This document shows positions 17,987-28,476 of a stretch of DNA of 64,000 nt, piece after piece. The stretch comes from Pseudomonas sp. C1C7. Its GTDB lineage: Bacteria; Pseudomonadota; Gammaproteobacteria; Pseudomonadales; Pseudomonadaceae. Both the position numbers and the translations under genes were made by a program. Within the stretch, counting starts at the first letter, position 1; each line of letters begins with the position of its first letter. A model generated the notes under the pieces. It made no database searches and was not told the DNA's origin. It was given only the letters and a program-made list of their open reading frames with translations. Location: the NCBI RefSeq assembly GCF_013359595.1, contig NZ_JABFMP010000006.1, forward strand, positions 131,598 to 195,597, written 5' to 3'.

Positions 17987-19789
17987 ATGACTGATGCTTT
18001 GCTCAATGAACGCGAACTGAGTTTCCAGCTCTATGAACTGAACGATACCGAGGCACTATTGCAGCGCCCGCGTTATGCCGATCACGACCGCTCTGTATTC
18101 GATGCGACACTGCAAACCGCTCGCGACATCGCCGCCGACTATTTTGCCCCGCATAACCAGAAAGGCGATGCGTACGAGCCGAGTTTCGACGGTGAAAAGG
18201 TTACCCTGATCCCGGAAACCAAGTCGGCCTGGGACGCGTTCGCCCAAGCTGGTTTCCTGGCCGCGCATCACGATGCCAACGACGGCGGTTTGCAACTGCC
18301 TGAAGTCATCCTGCGGGCCTGCATGGCGTACTTCAACGCGGCCAACATCGCCACGGTGGCGTACTCGTTCCTGACCATCGGTGCCGCCAACCTGATCAAG
18401 AGCTTTGCCAGCGATGTGCTGCGCCAACGCTTCCTGCCGCCCATGCTAGACGGGCGCTTCAGCGGCACCATGGCCTTGACCGAGCCTGGCCAGGGTTCTG
18501 CACTCGGTGACCTGCGGACCCTCGCCCGCCCGGCCGACGACGGGACCTATCGCCTGTTCGGCCAGAAAATGTTCATTTCCGGTGGCGACCACTCGCTGAC
18601 CGAAAACATCGTGCACCTGGTGCTCGCACGAATCGAAGGCGCACCGGCCGGCACCCGAGGTATTTCGCTGTTTTTGGTGCCCAAGTTCCTGGTCAATGAC
18701 GATGGCACATTGGGTGCGCGCAATGACGTAGCCCTGGCCGGCCTGCTGCACAAACTGGGTTATCGCAACACCACCTCCACCGTACTGAATTTCGGTGAAC
18801 AGGCCGGTGCCGTCGGTTACTTGGTGGGTGAAGCCAACAAAGGTTTGTCCTACATGTTCCAGATGATGAACGAAGCACGCATCGGAGTGGCACTGGGGGC
18901 TTCGGCGTTGGCGTATCAGAGTTTCAACCGGGCGCTGGACTATGCCCGAGAGCGACCTCAGGGCCGTCGACCGGGGAACAAGGACCCTCTGTCGCCGCAG
19001 GTGCGCATCGTGGAACACGCCGACGTGCGTCGCTTGTTGTTGCAGCAGAAAACCTATGCCGAAGGAAGTCTGGCGCTGTGCCTGTATGCCAGCACCCTCT
19101 ATGAGGACGCGCATACCTCGCCCGACGAAACGACACGCCACGAAGCCCGCGAACTGCTCGACCTGCTGATCCCCATGGTCAAGTCGTACCCTTCCAAATA
19201 TGGAGTCATTGCTTCGGACATCGGCATTCAGGTTCTCGGCGGTTCCGGTTATATCCGCGAATACCCACTGGAGCAGTACTACCGCGACAATCGCCTGAAC
19301 CCCATCCACGAAGGTACTGAGGGTATTCACGGCCTTGATCTGCTGGGGCGCAAGCTGCAACAGAACGGCGCAATGGGCTACCGTCTGTTTGTCGGCAACG
19401 TGCGCCAAACCCTTGAGCAGGCTGCGCGCGACCATCGCTGTGCGGCACTCGCCGATGAACTCGCCTGCGCTCTGGACTGCCTCCAACAAACAACCAAAAG
19501 TCTGATTGAACAAGTCGCTGAAGATGCCGAGCGAGGCCTGTCAAACGCCACCGTCTACCTCGACCTCTTCGGTCGTGTGCTGGTTGGCTGGCTGTGGTTG
19601 CGCATGGCACTGATTGCCAGCCGCGCCCTGAGCGAGGGCGCGACCGGCAGCGAGGCGGATTTCTACAACGGAAAAATGCAAGCGGCGCGCTACTTCATCG
19701 ACTGGGAGCTGGCCACCATCGAGGCGCAGTCACGTTTGCTGATCCGTGCCGATTGCACCAGCTTCGACATGCAGGACCCGTGGTTCTGA
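17987..19789 (+). CDS. Acyl-CoA dehydrogenase, long form with C-terminal extension
   Basis: The 600-residue protein starts at the ATG at 17987; a GTG at 17960 and an ATG at 17972 are in frame but less likely. It has the middle-domain TEPGQGSALGDL, GQKMFISGGDHSLTENIVHLVLARI, and the catalytic Glu442 of HEGTEGIHGLDLLGRK. A further 150 residues form the C-terminal domain found in the FadE5/DmdC-like branch. These enzymes act on bulky, long or thioether acyl-CoAs. It is first in a plus-strand operon with the fused hydratase/dehydrogenase (38-bp gap) and an SDR, with a C-tract element upstream. Confidence 0.9.
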   Translation: MTDALLNERELSFQLYELNDTEALLQRPRYADHDRSVFDATLQTARDIAADYFAPHNQKGDAYEPSFDGEKVTLIPETKSAWDAFAQAGFLAAHHDANDGGLQLPEVILRACMAYFNAANIATVAYSFLTIGAANLIKSFASDVLRQRFLPPMLDGRFSGTMALTEPGQGSALGDLRTLARPADDGTYRLFGQKMFISGGDHSLTENIVHLVLARIEGAPAGTRGISLFLVPKFLVNDDGTLGARNDVALAGLLHKLGYRNTTSTVLNFGEQAGAVGYLVGEANKGLSYMFQMMNEARIGVALGASALAYQSFNRALDYARERPQGRRPGNKDPLSPQVRIVEHADVRRLLLQQKTYAEGSLALCLYASTLYEDAHTSPDETTRHEARELLDLLIPMVKSYPSKYGVIASDIGIQVLGGSGYIREYPLEQYYRDNRLNPIHEGTEGIHGLDLLGRKLQQNGAMGYRLFVGNVRQTLEQAARDHRCAALADELACALDCLQQTTKSLIEQVAEDAERGLSNATVYLDLFGRVLVGWLWLRMALIASRALSEGATGSEADFYNGKMQAARYFIDWELATIEAQSRLLIRADCTSFDMQDPWF

Positions 19790-19827
19790 GCCTGTCCATC
19801 CCCCTTCAGCCACAACAAGGAGTCATC

Positions 19828-21939
19828 ATGAATTCCCTGGTCACTTATCAGGTACAAGACAATCTAGCGTTGATCGGTCTGGCTCGCCCGCCGGTCAACA
19901 CCCTGGGGCAACCCCTGCGTGAAGCCATACTCCAGGCCTGCGAACAGGCCAATGCCGACGCCTCGGTGCGCGCCATTGTCCTCTATGGCGCCAATGGCTT
20001 GTTCAGCGCCGGCGCGGACATCAGCGAATTCGGCAGCGCAGCGTCCTTTGCTGCGCCGAATCTACCTGACCTTTGCCTGCGCCTGACCTGTCTTGACAAA
20101 CCCCTGGTGGCCGCTATTGGCAAGCTGGCGCTGGGCGGTGGCCTTGAGCTCGCACTCGCCTGCGGCTATCGCATCGGCGAACCGCAGACTCGCGTAGGCC
20201 TTCCGGAAATCAATCTCGGGTTGTTACCCGGCGCCGGCGGCACCCAGCGTCTGCCTCGGCTGATTGGGGCCCAAGCGGCTCTGGACATGATGATGAGCGG
20301 CGCCCCTGTGTCGGCCGGTCGTGCTCTGGAGCTTGGGATTGTCGACCGGCTCGCCGATAGCCCCGAACAATTGCTTGAAGTCGCCTGTGTCTATGCCCGC
20401 GAACTGATCACCGTCCACGCCCCGGCCAGACCCGCCGAGCGTTTCGCCAAACCGGCCGAAGGCTTGGCGGCAGATTTCTTTGAACGTTACCGCAGTGAAA
20501 ATGAGCCCCGCTGGAAGAGCCGTCTGGCTCCCCGTCTGGTTTTTTCCGCCGTAGAAGCCGCTTGCGTGTTGCCGCTAGACCAGGGACTGGCCCGGGAAGT
20601 TGCACTGTTCAAGCAGGCTGAAGCGTCTTCCCAGTCTGAGGCATTGCGCCATGTGTTCTTCGCCGAACGCGAAGCGGGCAAGATACCCGGAATCGACGCC
20701 TCGACGGCGTTGCTTGCGATTGGCAAAGTCGCGGTCATCGGCGCCGGCACCATGGGCGGTGGCATCGCCATGAACTTCGCCAATGTCGGCATCCCGGTGA
20801 CCTTGCTGGAGCGTCAGGGTGACGCACTGGATCGCGGCCTGGCGCATATCCGAAAGACCTACGGCATCAGCGTCAAACGCGGCAAGCTGAGCGAATCCAC
20901 GCTGGAGCAGCGCATGGCACTGCTTACCGGCACTCTCGACTACGCCGACCTGGCCGACGCCGACCTGGTGATCGAAGCGGTGTTCGAAAAGCTCGAGATC
21001 AAGCAGGAAGTGTTCCGCAGCCTTGATCGCGTGTGCAAGCCCGGCGCCATTCTGGCGACCAACACCTCTTCTCTGGACGTCGATCTGATCGCTGCCGTGA
21101 CCTCCCGTGCGCAGGATGTTATCGGTCTGCATTTTTTCAGCCCGGCCAACGTCATGCGGCTGCTGGAAGTGGTCAACGCCCGGGAAACCTCGGCTCAAGT
21201 GCTGGCCTCCACCCTCAAGATGGGCCGCACCATCGGCAAGATCCCGGTGGTGTCCGGTGTGTGCTTCGGTTTTATCGGCAACCGCATGCTCGAACCTTAT
21301 GCCCGCGAAGCTCACCGCTTGGTCCTCGAAGGCGCTACCCCGGAACAGGTGGATGGCGTGCTGACTGACCTGGATTTGAACATGGGTGTGTTCACCATGC
21401 TCGACTTGGCCGGCGTCGACGTGAACTTTCTGGTGCGCGATGCCAACCGTGCCGCCATTGCACACGATCCGAGCTATTGCCGCCTAGGTGATGAGCTGTA
21501 CAGCATGGGTCGCTTCGGCCAGAAAACCGCACGTGGTTTTTACGCTTACGAAGGGCGGGAAAGGCGCAACGATCCTGATGTCGTTGCCGCGGCCGAACGC
21601 CTGGCCGTAGAACTGTCCGTACCCCGTCGAGCCATCGACAAACAGGAAATACATGACCGTTGCCTGTTCATGCTGATCAACGAAGGCATTCAGTTGCTGG
21701 ATGAGGGCATCGCCCTGCGCGCCAGTGATATCGATCTGGTCTGGATCAACGGGTACGGCTTCCCGGCGCACCTCGGCGGCCCTATGCACTATGCCGAGCA
21801 ATATGGTCTGGACAAGGTCCTGGCCGGCATCCTGCACTACCGTCAGTCCCTGGGCGAATACGGCCAGATGTGGTTCACCCCGGCACCTCTGCTGGAGCGT
21901 CTTGTGGCGGCCGGCAAAACCACGATCGAACGCATCTGA
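19828..21939 (+). CDS. Fused enoyl-CoA hydratase / 3-hydroxyacyl-CoA dehydrogenase
   Basis: The 703-residue protein starts at the ATG at 19828 with AAGGAG. The N-terminal crotonase domain (1-190) has the oxyanion-hole segments [12 protein letters not shown] and [14 protein letters not shown] and the catalytic Glu in [15 protein letters not shown]. From about residue 300 comes the NAD domain with [14 protein letters not shown], the catalytic region [10 protein letters not shown], and two C-terminal 3HCDH domains. The order is that of FadJ/MFE-1 enzymes. It carries out steps 2 and 3 of beta-oxidation on the product of the preceding acyl-CoA dehydrogenase. Confidence 0.93.
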   Translation: MNSLVTYQVQDNLALIGLARPPVNTLGQPLREAILQACEQANADASVRAIVLYGANGLFSAGADISEFGSAASFAAPNLPDLCLRLTCLDKPLVAAIGKLALGGGLELALACGYRIGEPQTRVGLPEINLGLLPGAGGTQRLPRLIGAQAALDMMMSGAPVSAGRALELGIVDRLADSPEQLLEVACVYARELITVHAPARPAERFAKPAEGLAADFFERYRSENEPRWKSRLAPRLVFSAVEAACVLPLDQGLAREVALFKQAEASSQSEALRHVFFAEREAGKIPGIDASTALLAIGKVAVIGAGTMGGGIAMNFANVGIPVTLLERQGDALDRGLAHIRKTYGISVKRGKLSESTLEQRMALLTGTLDYADLADADLVIEAVFEKLEIKQEVFRSLDRVCKPGAILATNTSSLDVDLIAAVTSRAQDVIGLHFFSPANVMRLLEVVNARETSAQVLASTLKMGRTIGKIPVVSGVCFGFIGNRMLEPYAREAHRLVLEGATPEQVDGVLTDLDLNMGVFTMLDLAGVDVNFLVRDANRAAIAHDPSYCRLGDELYSMGRFGQKTARGFYAYEGRERRNDPDVVAAAERLAVELSVPRRAIDKQEIHDRCLFMLINEGIQLLDEGIALRASDIDLVWINGYGFPAHLGGPMHYAEQYGLDKVLAGILHYRQSLGEYGQMWFTPAPLLERLVAAGKTTIERI

Positions 21940-21996
21940 CCACAACCGGCAGGCATCCATTCGGTGCCTGCTTCTCTCGTCAACAGGACACCTGCA

Positions 21997-22791
21997 ATGA
22001 ACGAAACAGTCTCCCTTTCCCATTCCCCCTTCTCTCTCGCCGGTAAAACCGTGCTGATCACCGGTGCCTCCAGCGGCATTGGCGAACACCTGGCGCGGGT
22101 TGCCGTTCGTGCCGGCGCGCGAGTGGTGCTGACGGCACGCCGGGTGGAGCGCCTGCAGCAATTGGCCGAGACGATAAACTACAACGGTGGCCAGGCGCTG
22201 CCAATCGCCTTGGATGTCACCGATCGCGACAGTGTTGAAGCCGCATTTGATGAGGCCGAAGCCGCTTATGGTGTAGTGGACGTGGTGCTCAACAATGCGG
22301 GCATCGGCAACGGCCAGCGCGTGCTGGAAATCAGTGAAGAAGACTGGCGCCACATGCTGTCGACCAATCTCGACGGCGTCTGGCGGGTGGCCCAGTGCGC
22401 GGCGCAACGCCTGGCTCGTGCCGAGCAGCCGGGCAGTATCGTCAACATTGCCTCGATGCTAGGCCTGCGGGTGGGCACCGGATACAGCCACTACTGCACG
22501 GCCAAGGCGGGCGTGGTGCAGTTGACCAAATCATTGGCGCTGGAACTGGCGCGCTACGGGATTCGGGTCAATGCCATCGCACCGGGCTACTTCAAGACTG
22601 AAATGACCGATGGCGGCTTCTTCGACAGTGAAAAGGGCCAAGCCTATATTCGCGAGGCAGTACCGTTGCGCCGGCTAGGGCAACTGGAGGAGCTGGATGG
22701 CCCGTTCCTGTTGCTCGCAAGCGAGGCTGGGGCCTATATGTCTGGTGCGGTGCTGGCAGTGGATGGCGGACAATTGGTGGGGAGCCTGTAA
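21997..22791 (+). CDS. Short-chain dehydrogenase/reductase
   Basis: The 264-residue SDR starts at the ATG at 21997 (ACAGGA upstream). TGASSGIG (22-29) binds the nucleotide, and an Arg pair (TARRVER) after strand 2 suggests NADP preference. NNAGIGNG, the Ser in VNIASMLG and YCTAK complete the site, and the end AVDGGQLV is normal for the classical SDR group. It is the last gene of the acyl-CoA dehydrogenase operon, 57 bp after the fused enzyme, so it probably acts on a keto or hydroxy group of the same substrate. Confidence 0.9.
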   Translation: MNETVSLSHSPFSLAGKTVLITGASSGIGEHLARVAVRAGARVVLTARRVERLQQLAETINYNGGQALPIALDVTDRDSVEAAFDEAEAAYGVVDVVLNNAGIGNGQRVLEISEEDWRHMLSTNLDGVWRVAQCAAQRLARAEQPGSIVNIASMLGLRVGTGYSHYCTAKAGVVQLTKSLALELARYGIRVNAIAPGYFKTEMTDGGFFDSEKGQAYIREAVPLRRLGQLEELDGPFLLLASEAGAYMSGAVLAVDGGQLVGSL

Positions 22792-22799
22792 AGCGCTAT

Positions 22800-22828
22800 C
22801 AGGCGGTCCGGGTTATCCCGGCCGCCTG
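22800..22828. terminator. Bidirectional terminator hairpin between convergent genes
   Basis: CAGGCGGTCCGGG and CCCGGCCGCCTG pair around TTAT with one bulge. It lies in the 52-bp gap between the SDR gene (plus) and the thiolase gene (minus), a normal place for a shared terminator, although the T-run is poor on both sides. Confidence 0.6.
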
Positions 22829-22843
22829 AGCCATGGAGTTAAA

Positions 22844-24028
22844 TCACAACACTTCGAACAAACCGGCGGCGCCCATGCCACCGCCGACGCACATACTCAC
22901 CACCACATACTTCACGCCACGACGTTTGCCCTCCAGCAACGCATGGCCGACCATCCGCGCGCCGCTCATGCCATAGGGGTGACCGATGGCGATCGCGCCG
23001 CCGTTGACGTTCAATTTCGCTGGATCAATCCCCAGGGTCTGCGCGCTGTACAGCACCTGGCAGGCAAAAGCCTCGTTGATCTCCCACAGGCCGATGTCAT
23101 CCACGCGCAGTCCGTGCTGGCGCAGCAGCTTAGGGATCGCCAGCACCGGTCCGATGCCCATTTCTTCAGGCGCCAGACCCGCCACGGCGAAGCCACGATA
23201 CAGGCCCAGCGGGCTCACTGAGGAACGGGCTGCCAGTGCACCACTCATCAGCACACAGGCGCTGGCGCCGTCGGACAATTGGCTGGCGTTGCCCGCGGTG
23301 ATGCAGCCACCTTCAAGCACGGGGGCCAATGCTTGCAGATTGTCGAGCGTGGTCTGCGGGCGATTCCCCTCATCCAGCGTCAGGTGCACGTCTTCATAGG
23401 TGACGGCGCCGCTCTGCTTGTCGACGATTTTCTTGCGCACGCTGACCGGTACGATTTCATCGGCGAACAAGCCCGCCGCCTGTGCCGCCGCAGTGCGTTG
23501 CTGGGACTGGAGGCCGTAAACGTCTTGGGCTTCACGACTGATGTTGTAGCGTCGGGCGACAATCTCAGCGGTCTGCAACATCGGCATGTAGGCATGCTCG
23601 GCCATACGCAACACAGTGGCATCCTGTTCGGCGGCGGCGAACTGCGTGTGCGGGTTTTGCACCAGGCTGATCTGTTCCTGGCCGGCACCGACGGTCACCT
23701 GCATGCCATCGACCATGATCTGTTTGGCGGCAATGGAGATTGCCATCAGGCCAGAGGCGCATTGACGGTCGATGGTCTGGCCGCTGACAGACAATGGCAG
23801 GCCGGCCGCCAGTGCCGACAGACGAGCCAGGTTGGTCGCGGCGGTACCGCTCTGCATGGCCGTGCCCATCACCAGGTCGTCAATTTGTCCCGGTTCGATG
23901 CCCGCACGTTCGACCGCGGTACGAATGGCCACCGCGCTCATCGACGGCGACTTTAAATCATTGAACGCACCGCGAAAGGCTTTGGCGATTGGCGTGCGGG
24001 CAGTGGAAACGATAACGGCGTCTTGCAT
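22844..24028 (-). CDS. Acetyl-CoA acyltransferase (thiolase)
   Basis: The 394-residue protein starts at the ATG at 24028 ([18 protein letters not shown]). The catalytic residues are Cys90 in [10 protein letters not shown], His350 in [13 protein letters not shown] and Cys380 in [12 protein letters not shown]. Tyr in GHPYG, where biosynthetic thiolases have Leu or Thr, is common in degradative enzymes. It cleaves the 3-ketoacyl-CoA made by the fused enzyme to release acetyl-CoA or propionyl-CoA. It follows an acyl-CoA dehydrogenase gene on the same strand after 176 bp. Confidence 0.93.
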   Translation of the reverse strand: MQDAVIVSTARTPIAKAFRGAFNDLKSPSMSAVAIRTAVERAGIEPGQIDDLVMGTAMQSGTAATNLARLSALAAGLPLSVSGQTIDRQCASGLMAISIAAKQIMVDGMQVTVGAGQEQISLVQNPHTQFAAAEQDATVLRMAEHAYMPMLQTAEIVARRYNISREAQDVYGLQSQQRTAAAQAAGLFADEIVPVSVRKKIVDKQSGAVTYEDVHLTLDEGNRPQTTLDNLQALAPVLEGGCITAGNASQLSDGASACVLMSGALAARSSVSPLGLYRGFAVAGLAPEEMGIGPVLAIPKLLRQHGLRVDDIGLWEINEAFACQVLYSAQTLGIDPAKLNVNGGAIAIGHPYGMSGARMVGHALLEGKRRGVKYVVVSMCVGGGMGAAGLFEVL

Positions 24029-24091
24029 GGTATTGCGCTCCAGCGGTAAGTCGCAGAACAAGCGGCTCAATGCCGCCCGCAGGGATTGAGC

Positions 24092-24115
24092 AATCGGCAC
24101 CGGAGGGTGCCGATT
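24092..24115. other. Perfect stem-loop upstream of the thiolase gene
   Basis: AATCGGCACC and GGTGCCGATT form a 10-bp stem with the tetraloop GGAG in the gap between the acyl-CoA dehydrogenase and thiolase genes (both minus). No T-run follows. It may be an intercistronic hairpin or attenuator. A G-rich run (minus strand AAAGGGAGGGG, near 24170) lies further upstream. Confidence 0.4.
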
Positions 24116-24204
24116 ATTGAGGGCAGAGGATCTGCGTGGGGGCAGCGTAGCCAGCGGAAGGCATGGCCCGCCCCTCCCTTTGTGGCAACACCGGCGGGGA
24201 CATT

Positions 24205-25986
24205 TCAGAATGCGAAGTGGCTCTGCGGCATGGCCATCAGGCAACTGGCACCAGCGAGCAATGCCTCGCGATGGGCACCGGCCCGGGGCAGTATCCGGCG
24301 CAGGTAGAAGTCGGCCGATTGCAACTTGGTCTGATAGAACGCCGTTTCTCCGGTGCCAGCCTGCAAGGCCTCACTGGCACGAACAGCCGCCTGCAACCAC
24401 AAGGCCGCCAACATCACGTAGGCCGAATAGGCTAGAAAATCCACGGATACCGCGCCGATCTCCTCGGGATCGCGACGGCAGGCCTGCAGTATTGACTCAG
24501 CCAGCGCTCGCCACTCCTGAAGGCGCTGACTGACCCGCTCGGCCATTTCCGGATGGGACGTGGCGAACGCCACTTGGGTGCTCAGTTCGTCTATCAGCGC
24601 ATTGAGCTCGCTACCGCCGTCGCCCAGCAACTTGCGGCGGATCAGGTCCAGCGCCTGGATGCCGTTGGTACCTTCGTAGAGCTGGGTGATACGACTGTCA
24701 CGCATCAGTTGCTCCATGCCCCACTCGCGGATGTACCCGTGACCGCCGTACAACTGCACGCCAAGGCTGGCCACTTCCTGCCCGCAGTCGGTGAAGAAGG
24801 CCTTGATCATCGGAATGAGCAACGCGGCGCGGCGGTTGGCGGCATCGCGCTGCGCCGGGTCGGCGGCGCCGTGTTCGAGGTCCAGTTGCCGGGCGGCATA
24901 GGCAGCGAGCATGCGGCAACCTTCGCTGAGGGTCTTCTGGGTGAGCAGCATACGCCGCACATCCGGGTGCACGATGATCGGGTCGGCAGGTTTTTCCGGC
25001 GCCACGGGACCGGTGATCGCCCTCGACTGCAAGCGCTCGCGGGCATAGGCCAGGCCGCCCTGGAATGCCGCTTCGGCGATGCCCAGGCCCTGCAGCCCCA
25101 CCTGAAAACGGGCATCGTTCATCATGGTGAACATGCAGGCCAGGCCTTGGTTGGGTTGCCCTACCAGCCAGCCGGTGGCGCCGTCGAAATTCATTACACA
25201 GGTGGAGGCACCCTTGATGCCCATCTTGTGTTCCAGTGCGCCGCAGCTCAGCGAGTTGCGCTCTCCGAGCGAGCCATCGGCGTTGACCAGCCGCTTGGGC
25301 ACCAGGAACAGGCTGATGCCCTTGATGCCCGGTGGTGCGTCAGGCAAACGGGCGAGCACCAGATGAATGATGTTGTCACTCAAGTCCTGTTCGCCGCCGC
25401 TGATGAAGATCTTGCTGCCGCTGAGTTGATAACTGCCGTCGGCCTGGGGCTGGGCACGGGTGCGCAACAGCGCCAGGTCGGTCCCGGCCTGGGGCTCGGT
25501 GAGGCACATGGTGCCGGTCCACTCGCCGCTGACCAATGGCCCCAGGTAACGCGCCTTGAGCGCCTCACTGCCGTGGCGATGCAAGGCCAGGACCGTGCCT
25601 TCGGTCAACCCGGAATAGACACGAAACGACAACGAGGCGCTCATCAGCATTTCGTGGAAGTTTGCCGAGACCATCTGCGGGAAACCCTGGCCACCGAACG
25701 CCAGTGGCCCGGTCATGCTCGCCCAGCCTTGCTCGACAAACAGCTTGTAGGCCTGGGCGAAACCATCGGGCGTGGTGACTTCTCCGTTCTCCAGGCGACA
25801 GCCCTGCTCGTCACTGTTTCGATTGAGCGGCGCCACTACCTCGGCAGCGAACCGCGCGGCCTCTTCGAGCACGTCGTCGATGGTTTCGCGATCCAGGCCA
25901 TTGCCCAGTTGCTGGCAATGCCCGGTCACGTCAAACAGTTCGTGCAATACAAAACGCATATCGCGCAGCGGTGCCTGATAGTTCAT
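24205..25986 (-). CDS. Acyl-CoA dehydrogenase, DmdC-like long form
   Basis: The 593-residue protein starts at the ATG at 25986 ([20 protein letters not shown]), the typical start of the family annotated as 3-methylmercaptopropionyl-CoA dehydrogenase or long-chain acyl-CoA dehydrogenase. It has [39 protein letters not shown], and [35 protein letters not shown] with the catalytic Glu. The C-terminal domain is about 130 residues long. It is divergent from a LysR gene and upstream of the thiolase gene. A link to DMSP demethylation is not supported because no dmdA or dmdB is visible. Confidence 0.9.
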   Translation of the reverse strand: MNYQAPLRDMRFVLHELFDVTGHCQQLGNGLDRETIDDVLEEAARFAAEVVAPLNRNSDEQGCRLENGEVTTPDGFAQAYKLFVEQGWASMTGPLAFGGQGFPQMVSANFHEMLMSASLSFRVYSGLTEGTVLALHRHGSEALKARYLGPLVSGEWTGTMCLTEPQAGTDLALLRTRAQPQADGSYQLSGSKIFISGGEQDLSDNIIHLVLARLPDAPPGIKGISLFLVPKRLVNADGSLGERNSLSCGALEHKMGIKGASTCVMNFDGATGWLVGQPNQGLACMFTMMNDARFQVGLQGLGIAEAAFQGGLAYARERLQSRAITGPVAPEKPADPIIVHPDVRRMLLTQKTLSEGCRMLAAYAARQLDLEHGAADPAQRDAANRRAALLIPMIKAFFTDCGQEVASLGVQLYGGHGYIREWGMEQLMRDSRITQLYEGTNGIQALDLIRRKLLGDGGSELNALIDELSTQVAFATSHPEMAERVSQRLQEWRALAESILQACRRDPEEIGAVSVDFLAYSAYVMLAALWLQAAVRASEALQAGTGETAFYQTKLQSADFYLRRILPRAGAHREALLAGASCLMAMPQSHFAF

Positions 25987-26144
25987 ACCCGCCCCTCCGC
26001 ATCGCCACGGCCCGTTGTGCTGACCACTGCGAATGTTGCCTGTAGTACGTCGTATCTGTTGCTCACACCGACACTCCCAAACCGAAAAGAAGGATTGCCG
26101 ACACCCTAAGCAGCTGCCTACTATTTGAGAAATTTCATTTTCAT

Positions 26145-27062
26145 ATGCGTGATATTTGCAGAATGAATACAACTAACTTCGACCTCAACCTGTTGCGCAT
26201 TCTCGATGTATTGCTGCGAGAACAGAACGTCTCCCGCGCCGCTGAACGCCTGGCTCTTAGTCAACCGACCGTAAGTAACGCCCTGGCGCGCCTGCGCGAA
26301 CAGCTCGATGATCCTTTGTTGGTGCGTATCGGCCGGCGCATGCAGCCGACGCCCAAGGCTCTGGCACTGGAAGGCCCGATTCGTGCGGCGTTGCAGCAAA
26401 TCGAACAGACCCTCGGCGTGGATGAAGGCTTCGATCCGCTGTCGAGCCGACAGACCTTTCGCATTGCCACAACTGACTTCGTCGAGCAGTTGTGCATGCC
26501 AAGATTGCTGCGGCACTTGCAAGACAATGCACCCAACTTGCGCCTGGACATCGCCCCACTCGACCCTAGCCTGCCGATCGATGCCCTGGATCGCGGGCAT
26601 CTCGACATGGTTCTGGGCCGCTTTGACGACATCCCTGCACGTTTTGCCCGACATCACTGGCGCAGCGAAACCCTTCAAATCGCGTTACGACACGACCATC
26701 CGGCAATCACCGACACACTGGATCTGGAAACCTTTCTGCGATTACGCCACCTCTGGGTACACGGCGGACAGACACGTGGCATGGTCGATCAGTGGCTAGG
26801 GGAACAGGGATTGTCACGGCAGATCGTCTACACCACACCCAACTACTTGCAGGCAGCACACCTAGTGGCCGCTTCGGACCTGTGCGTCGTATTGCCGACC
26901 CAACTAGCCCGCAACTTTGCGACATTGCTCCCTCTGCAACTGCACGACTTGCCGTTTGCGTTGGAGGCTTTCGAGTTGGACCTGGTCTATCTGGCACAAC
27001 GTGGACAGGACCCAGCAGTGAACTGGCTGGTGGGAGAAATCCTGCGAATTGGCCAACACTGA
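26145..27062 (+). CDS. LysR-family transcriptional regulator
   Basis: The 305-residue protein has an N-terminal winged HTH (FDLNLLRILDVLLREQNVSRAAERLALSQPTVSNALARLREQLDDPLLVRIGRRMQPTPKA) and the periplasmic-binding-like effector domain from about residue 100. The start at 26145 (MRDI...) is preferred because the other LysR protein of this subtype here, at 43723, also begins MRDI; an ATG at 26163 is possible. It is divergent from the DmdC-like dehydrogenase gene across 158 bp, so it probably controls that gene and the thiolase. Confidence 0.9.
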   Translation: MRDICRMNTTNFDLNLLRILDVLLREQNVSRAAERLALSQPTVSNALARLREQLDDPLLVRIGRRMQPTPKALALEGPIRAALQQIEQTLGVDEGFDPLSSRQTFRIATTDFVEQLCMPRLLRHLQDNAPNLRLDIAPLDPSLPIDALDRGHLDMVLGRFDDIPARFARHHWRSETLQIALRHDHPAITDTLDLETFLRLRHLWVHGGQTRGMVDQWLGEQGLSRQIVYTTPNYLQAAHLVAASDLCVVLPTQLARNFATLLPLQLHDLPFALEAFELDLVYLAQRGQDPAVNWLVGEILRIGQH

Positions 27063-27371
27063 CGTTTTTATCGGGCAAATACGAAATCACGCCCTGCTTG
27101 AACGCCCGTTTGCGTTGCACATGACAATCCATTTGAATCGGACCTGACCAGTCATACGTGCAGTATTTGACCTGCAAGATTCATGGAGACATGACCGTTT
27201 TTAGCCGGTCACGACAGGCAGAAAACGGCCAAAAGCCGTCATTCGTAAAATGGGGGCTGCTGATATCGCCCACACTTTAACCTATTGAGTATCAATGCTC
27301 AGCGGTCGCCACATAGCGTGTCATCGCCATTTGCTAATGTCCTAACCAACAAGACGAGGTCCAGGGGCAAA
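27063..27371. other. Intergenic stretch with a diverged dispersed repeat
   Basis: No gene is seen. Bases 27125-27245, read on the minus strand, align with 32366-32460 read on the plus strand: CTGCCTGTCGTGACC versus CTGCCGGTCATTACC, and ATGACTGGTCAGGTC versus ATGACTGGTTAGGTC. The remainder is unremarkable. Confidence 0.5.
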
Positions 27372-28370
27372 TCAAAGAGTGGGATCAAGCACAATGACAC
27401 CTTGCACTTCCCTACGCGCAAGTAATGCATGCGCCAGGGGAGCTTCGCTCAACGGCAGTTTTGCGCCGATCACGGGTCGGATTGAGCCACTTGAAACGCC
27501 TTGGGCGAGGAACTCCAAAGCCTGGCGTATCAGTGCTGGCCGTTGGAAGAATGTCGGCAGGTAAACGCCGGCCAAGGTTTGAGCCTTGGCCATCAACTGA
27601 CGAGGCGCCAATGGCTGGCCGGGCCCACGTGTCGATCCCGCCACCACACAACGCCCCAACATGGCGAGGCACTCAAAGTTCTGGTCGAACACCTCTGCGC
27701 CAATTGTCTCGAGGATCACATCGACCCCACGCCCACCCGTCAAGTCCAAAACTCGCTGGGGCCACTGGGGCGTGTCGTAAGAAATGGCATGATCTGCTCC
27801 AAGGCTTTTGACGAATGCACGTCGACTTTCAGTGCTGGCCGTACCAAAAACCGACCGCGCACCCATCGCTTTGGCGATCTGGACAGCCAGGCTCCCAACA
27901 CCGCCGGCGGCTCCATGGATCAATACGTCTTCGCCAACTTGCAGATGTGCACATATGCGTAGCGCGAGGTACGCGGTCACCCCTTGACAAGGCAAGCTAG
28001 CCATTGCGACATCATTGGCCGTTTCATCCAGCATGACCAACATGTCCGCGCGTGCGACAGCCTGCTGTGCGTAGGCACCTTTGGACATCAATGCCATGAC
28101 TTTTCGACCGACGACCCCAGAGTCAACGCCCTCTCCTGTTTGGGATATACGCCCGACGACCTGAAGTCCAGTGATGTGCGGAAGCGTCACACCACCGACG
28201 CGCGTTTCTGGCCGGTTATACGTGCCTAAACGCTCGCGAACATCTGGAAAATTCACTCCGATGGCGGAGGTGTCTATCAGTACCTCTGCGGGCCCAGGCA
28301 CGGGAGTTGGCAGATTGACGTACTCGAGAACTTCGGGACCTCCGAAGCTACGGAACTGAATCGCTTTCAT
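27372..28370 (-). CDS. NADPH:quinone oxidoreductase family (zinc-free MDR)
   Basis: The 332-residue protein starts at the ATG at 28370 (MKAIQFRSFGGPEVLEYV). GVNFPDVRERLGTY and the nucleotide motif VLIHGAAGGVGSLAVQIAKAMGA are those of the zeta-crystallin/QOR branch, which lacks zinc ligands. It reduces quinones or enones with NADPH. Together with the neighbouring hydrolase, GST and NmrA-type protein it fits a detoxification set. The gene is 106 bp downstream of the alpha/beta hydrolase gene on the same strand. Confidence 0.9.
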   Translation of the reverse strand: MKAIQFRSFGGPEVLEYVNLPTPVPGPAEVLIDTSAIGVNFPDVRERLGTYNRPETRVGGVTLPHITGLQVVGRISQTGEGVDSGVVGRKVMALMSKGAYAQQAVARADMLVMLDETANDVAMASLPCQGVTAYLALRICAHLQVGEDVLIHGAAGGVGSLAVQIAKAMGARSVFGTASTESRRAFVKSLGADHAISYDTPQWPQRVLDLTGGRGVDVILETIGAEVFDQNFECLAMLGRCVVAGSTRGPGQPLAPRQLMAKAQTLAGVYLPTFFQRPALIRQALEFLAQGVSSGSIRPVIGAKLPLSEAPLAHALLARREVQGVIVLDPTL

Positions 28371-28476
28371 ATCTGTGATCCTGATTTTTAGCCGTGAGAC
28401 CTGGCTTACAGGCTGATTTGGCGAGCAATGGATGGTGAGCAATGCCTTGGCGAGCACGCCGCCAGCGCAGTTCGAT

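Noticed and set aside
24205..25986. DmdC and hence a DMSP demethylation pathway in addition to DddD
   Set aside because: The protein belongs to the same broad family, but no dmdA, dmdB or dmdD is visible and the gene sits in the beta-oxidation cluster with a thiolase, 25 kb from dddD.
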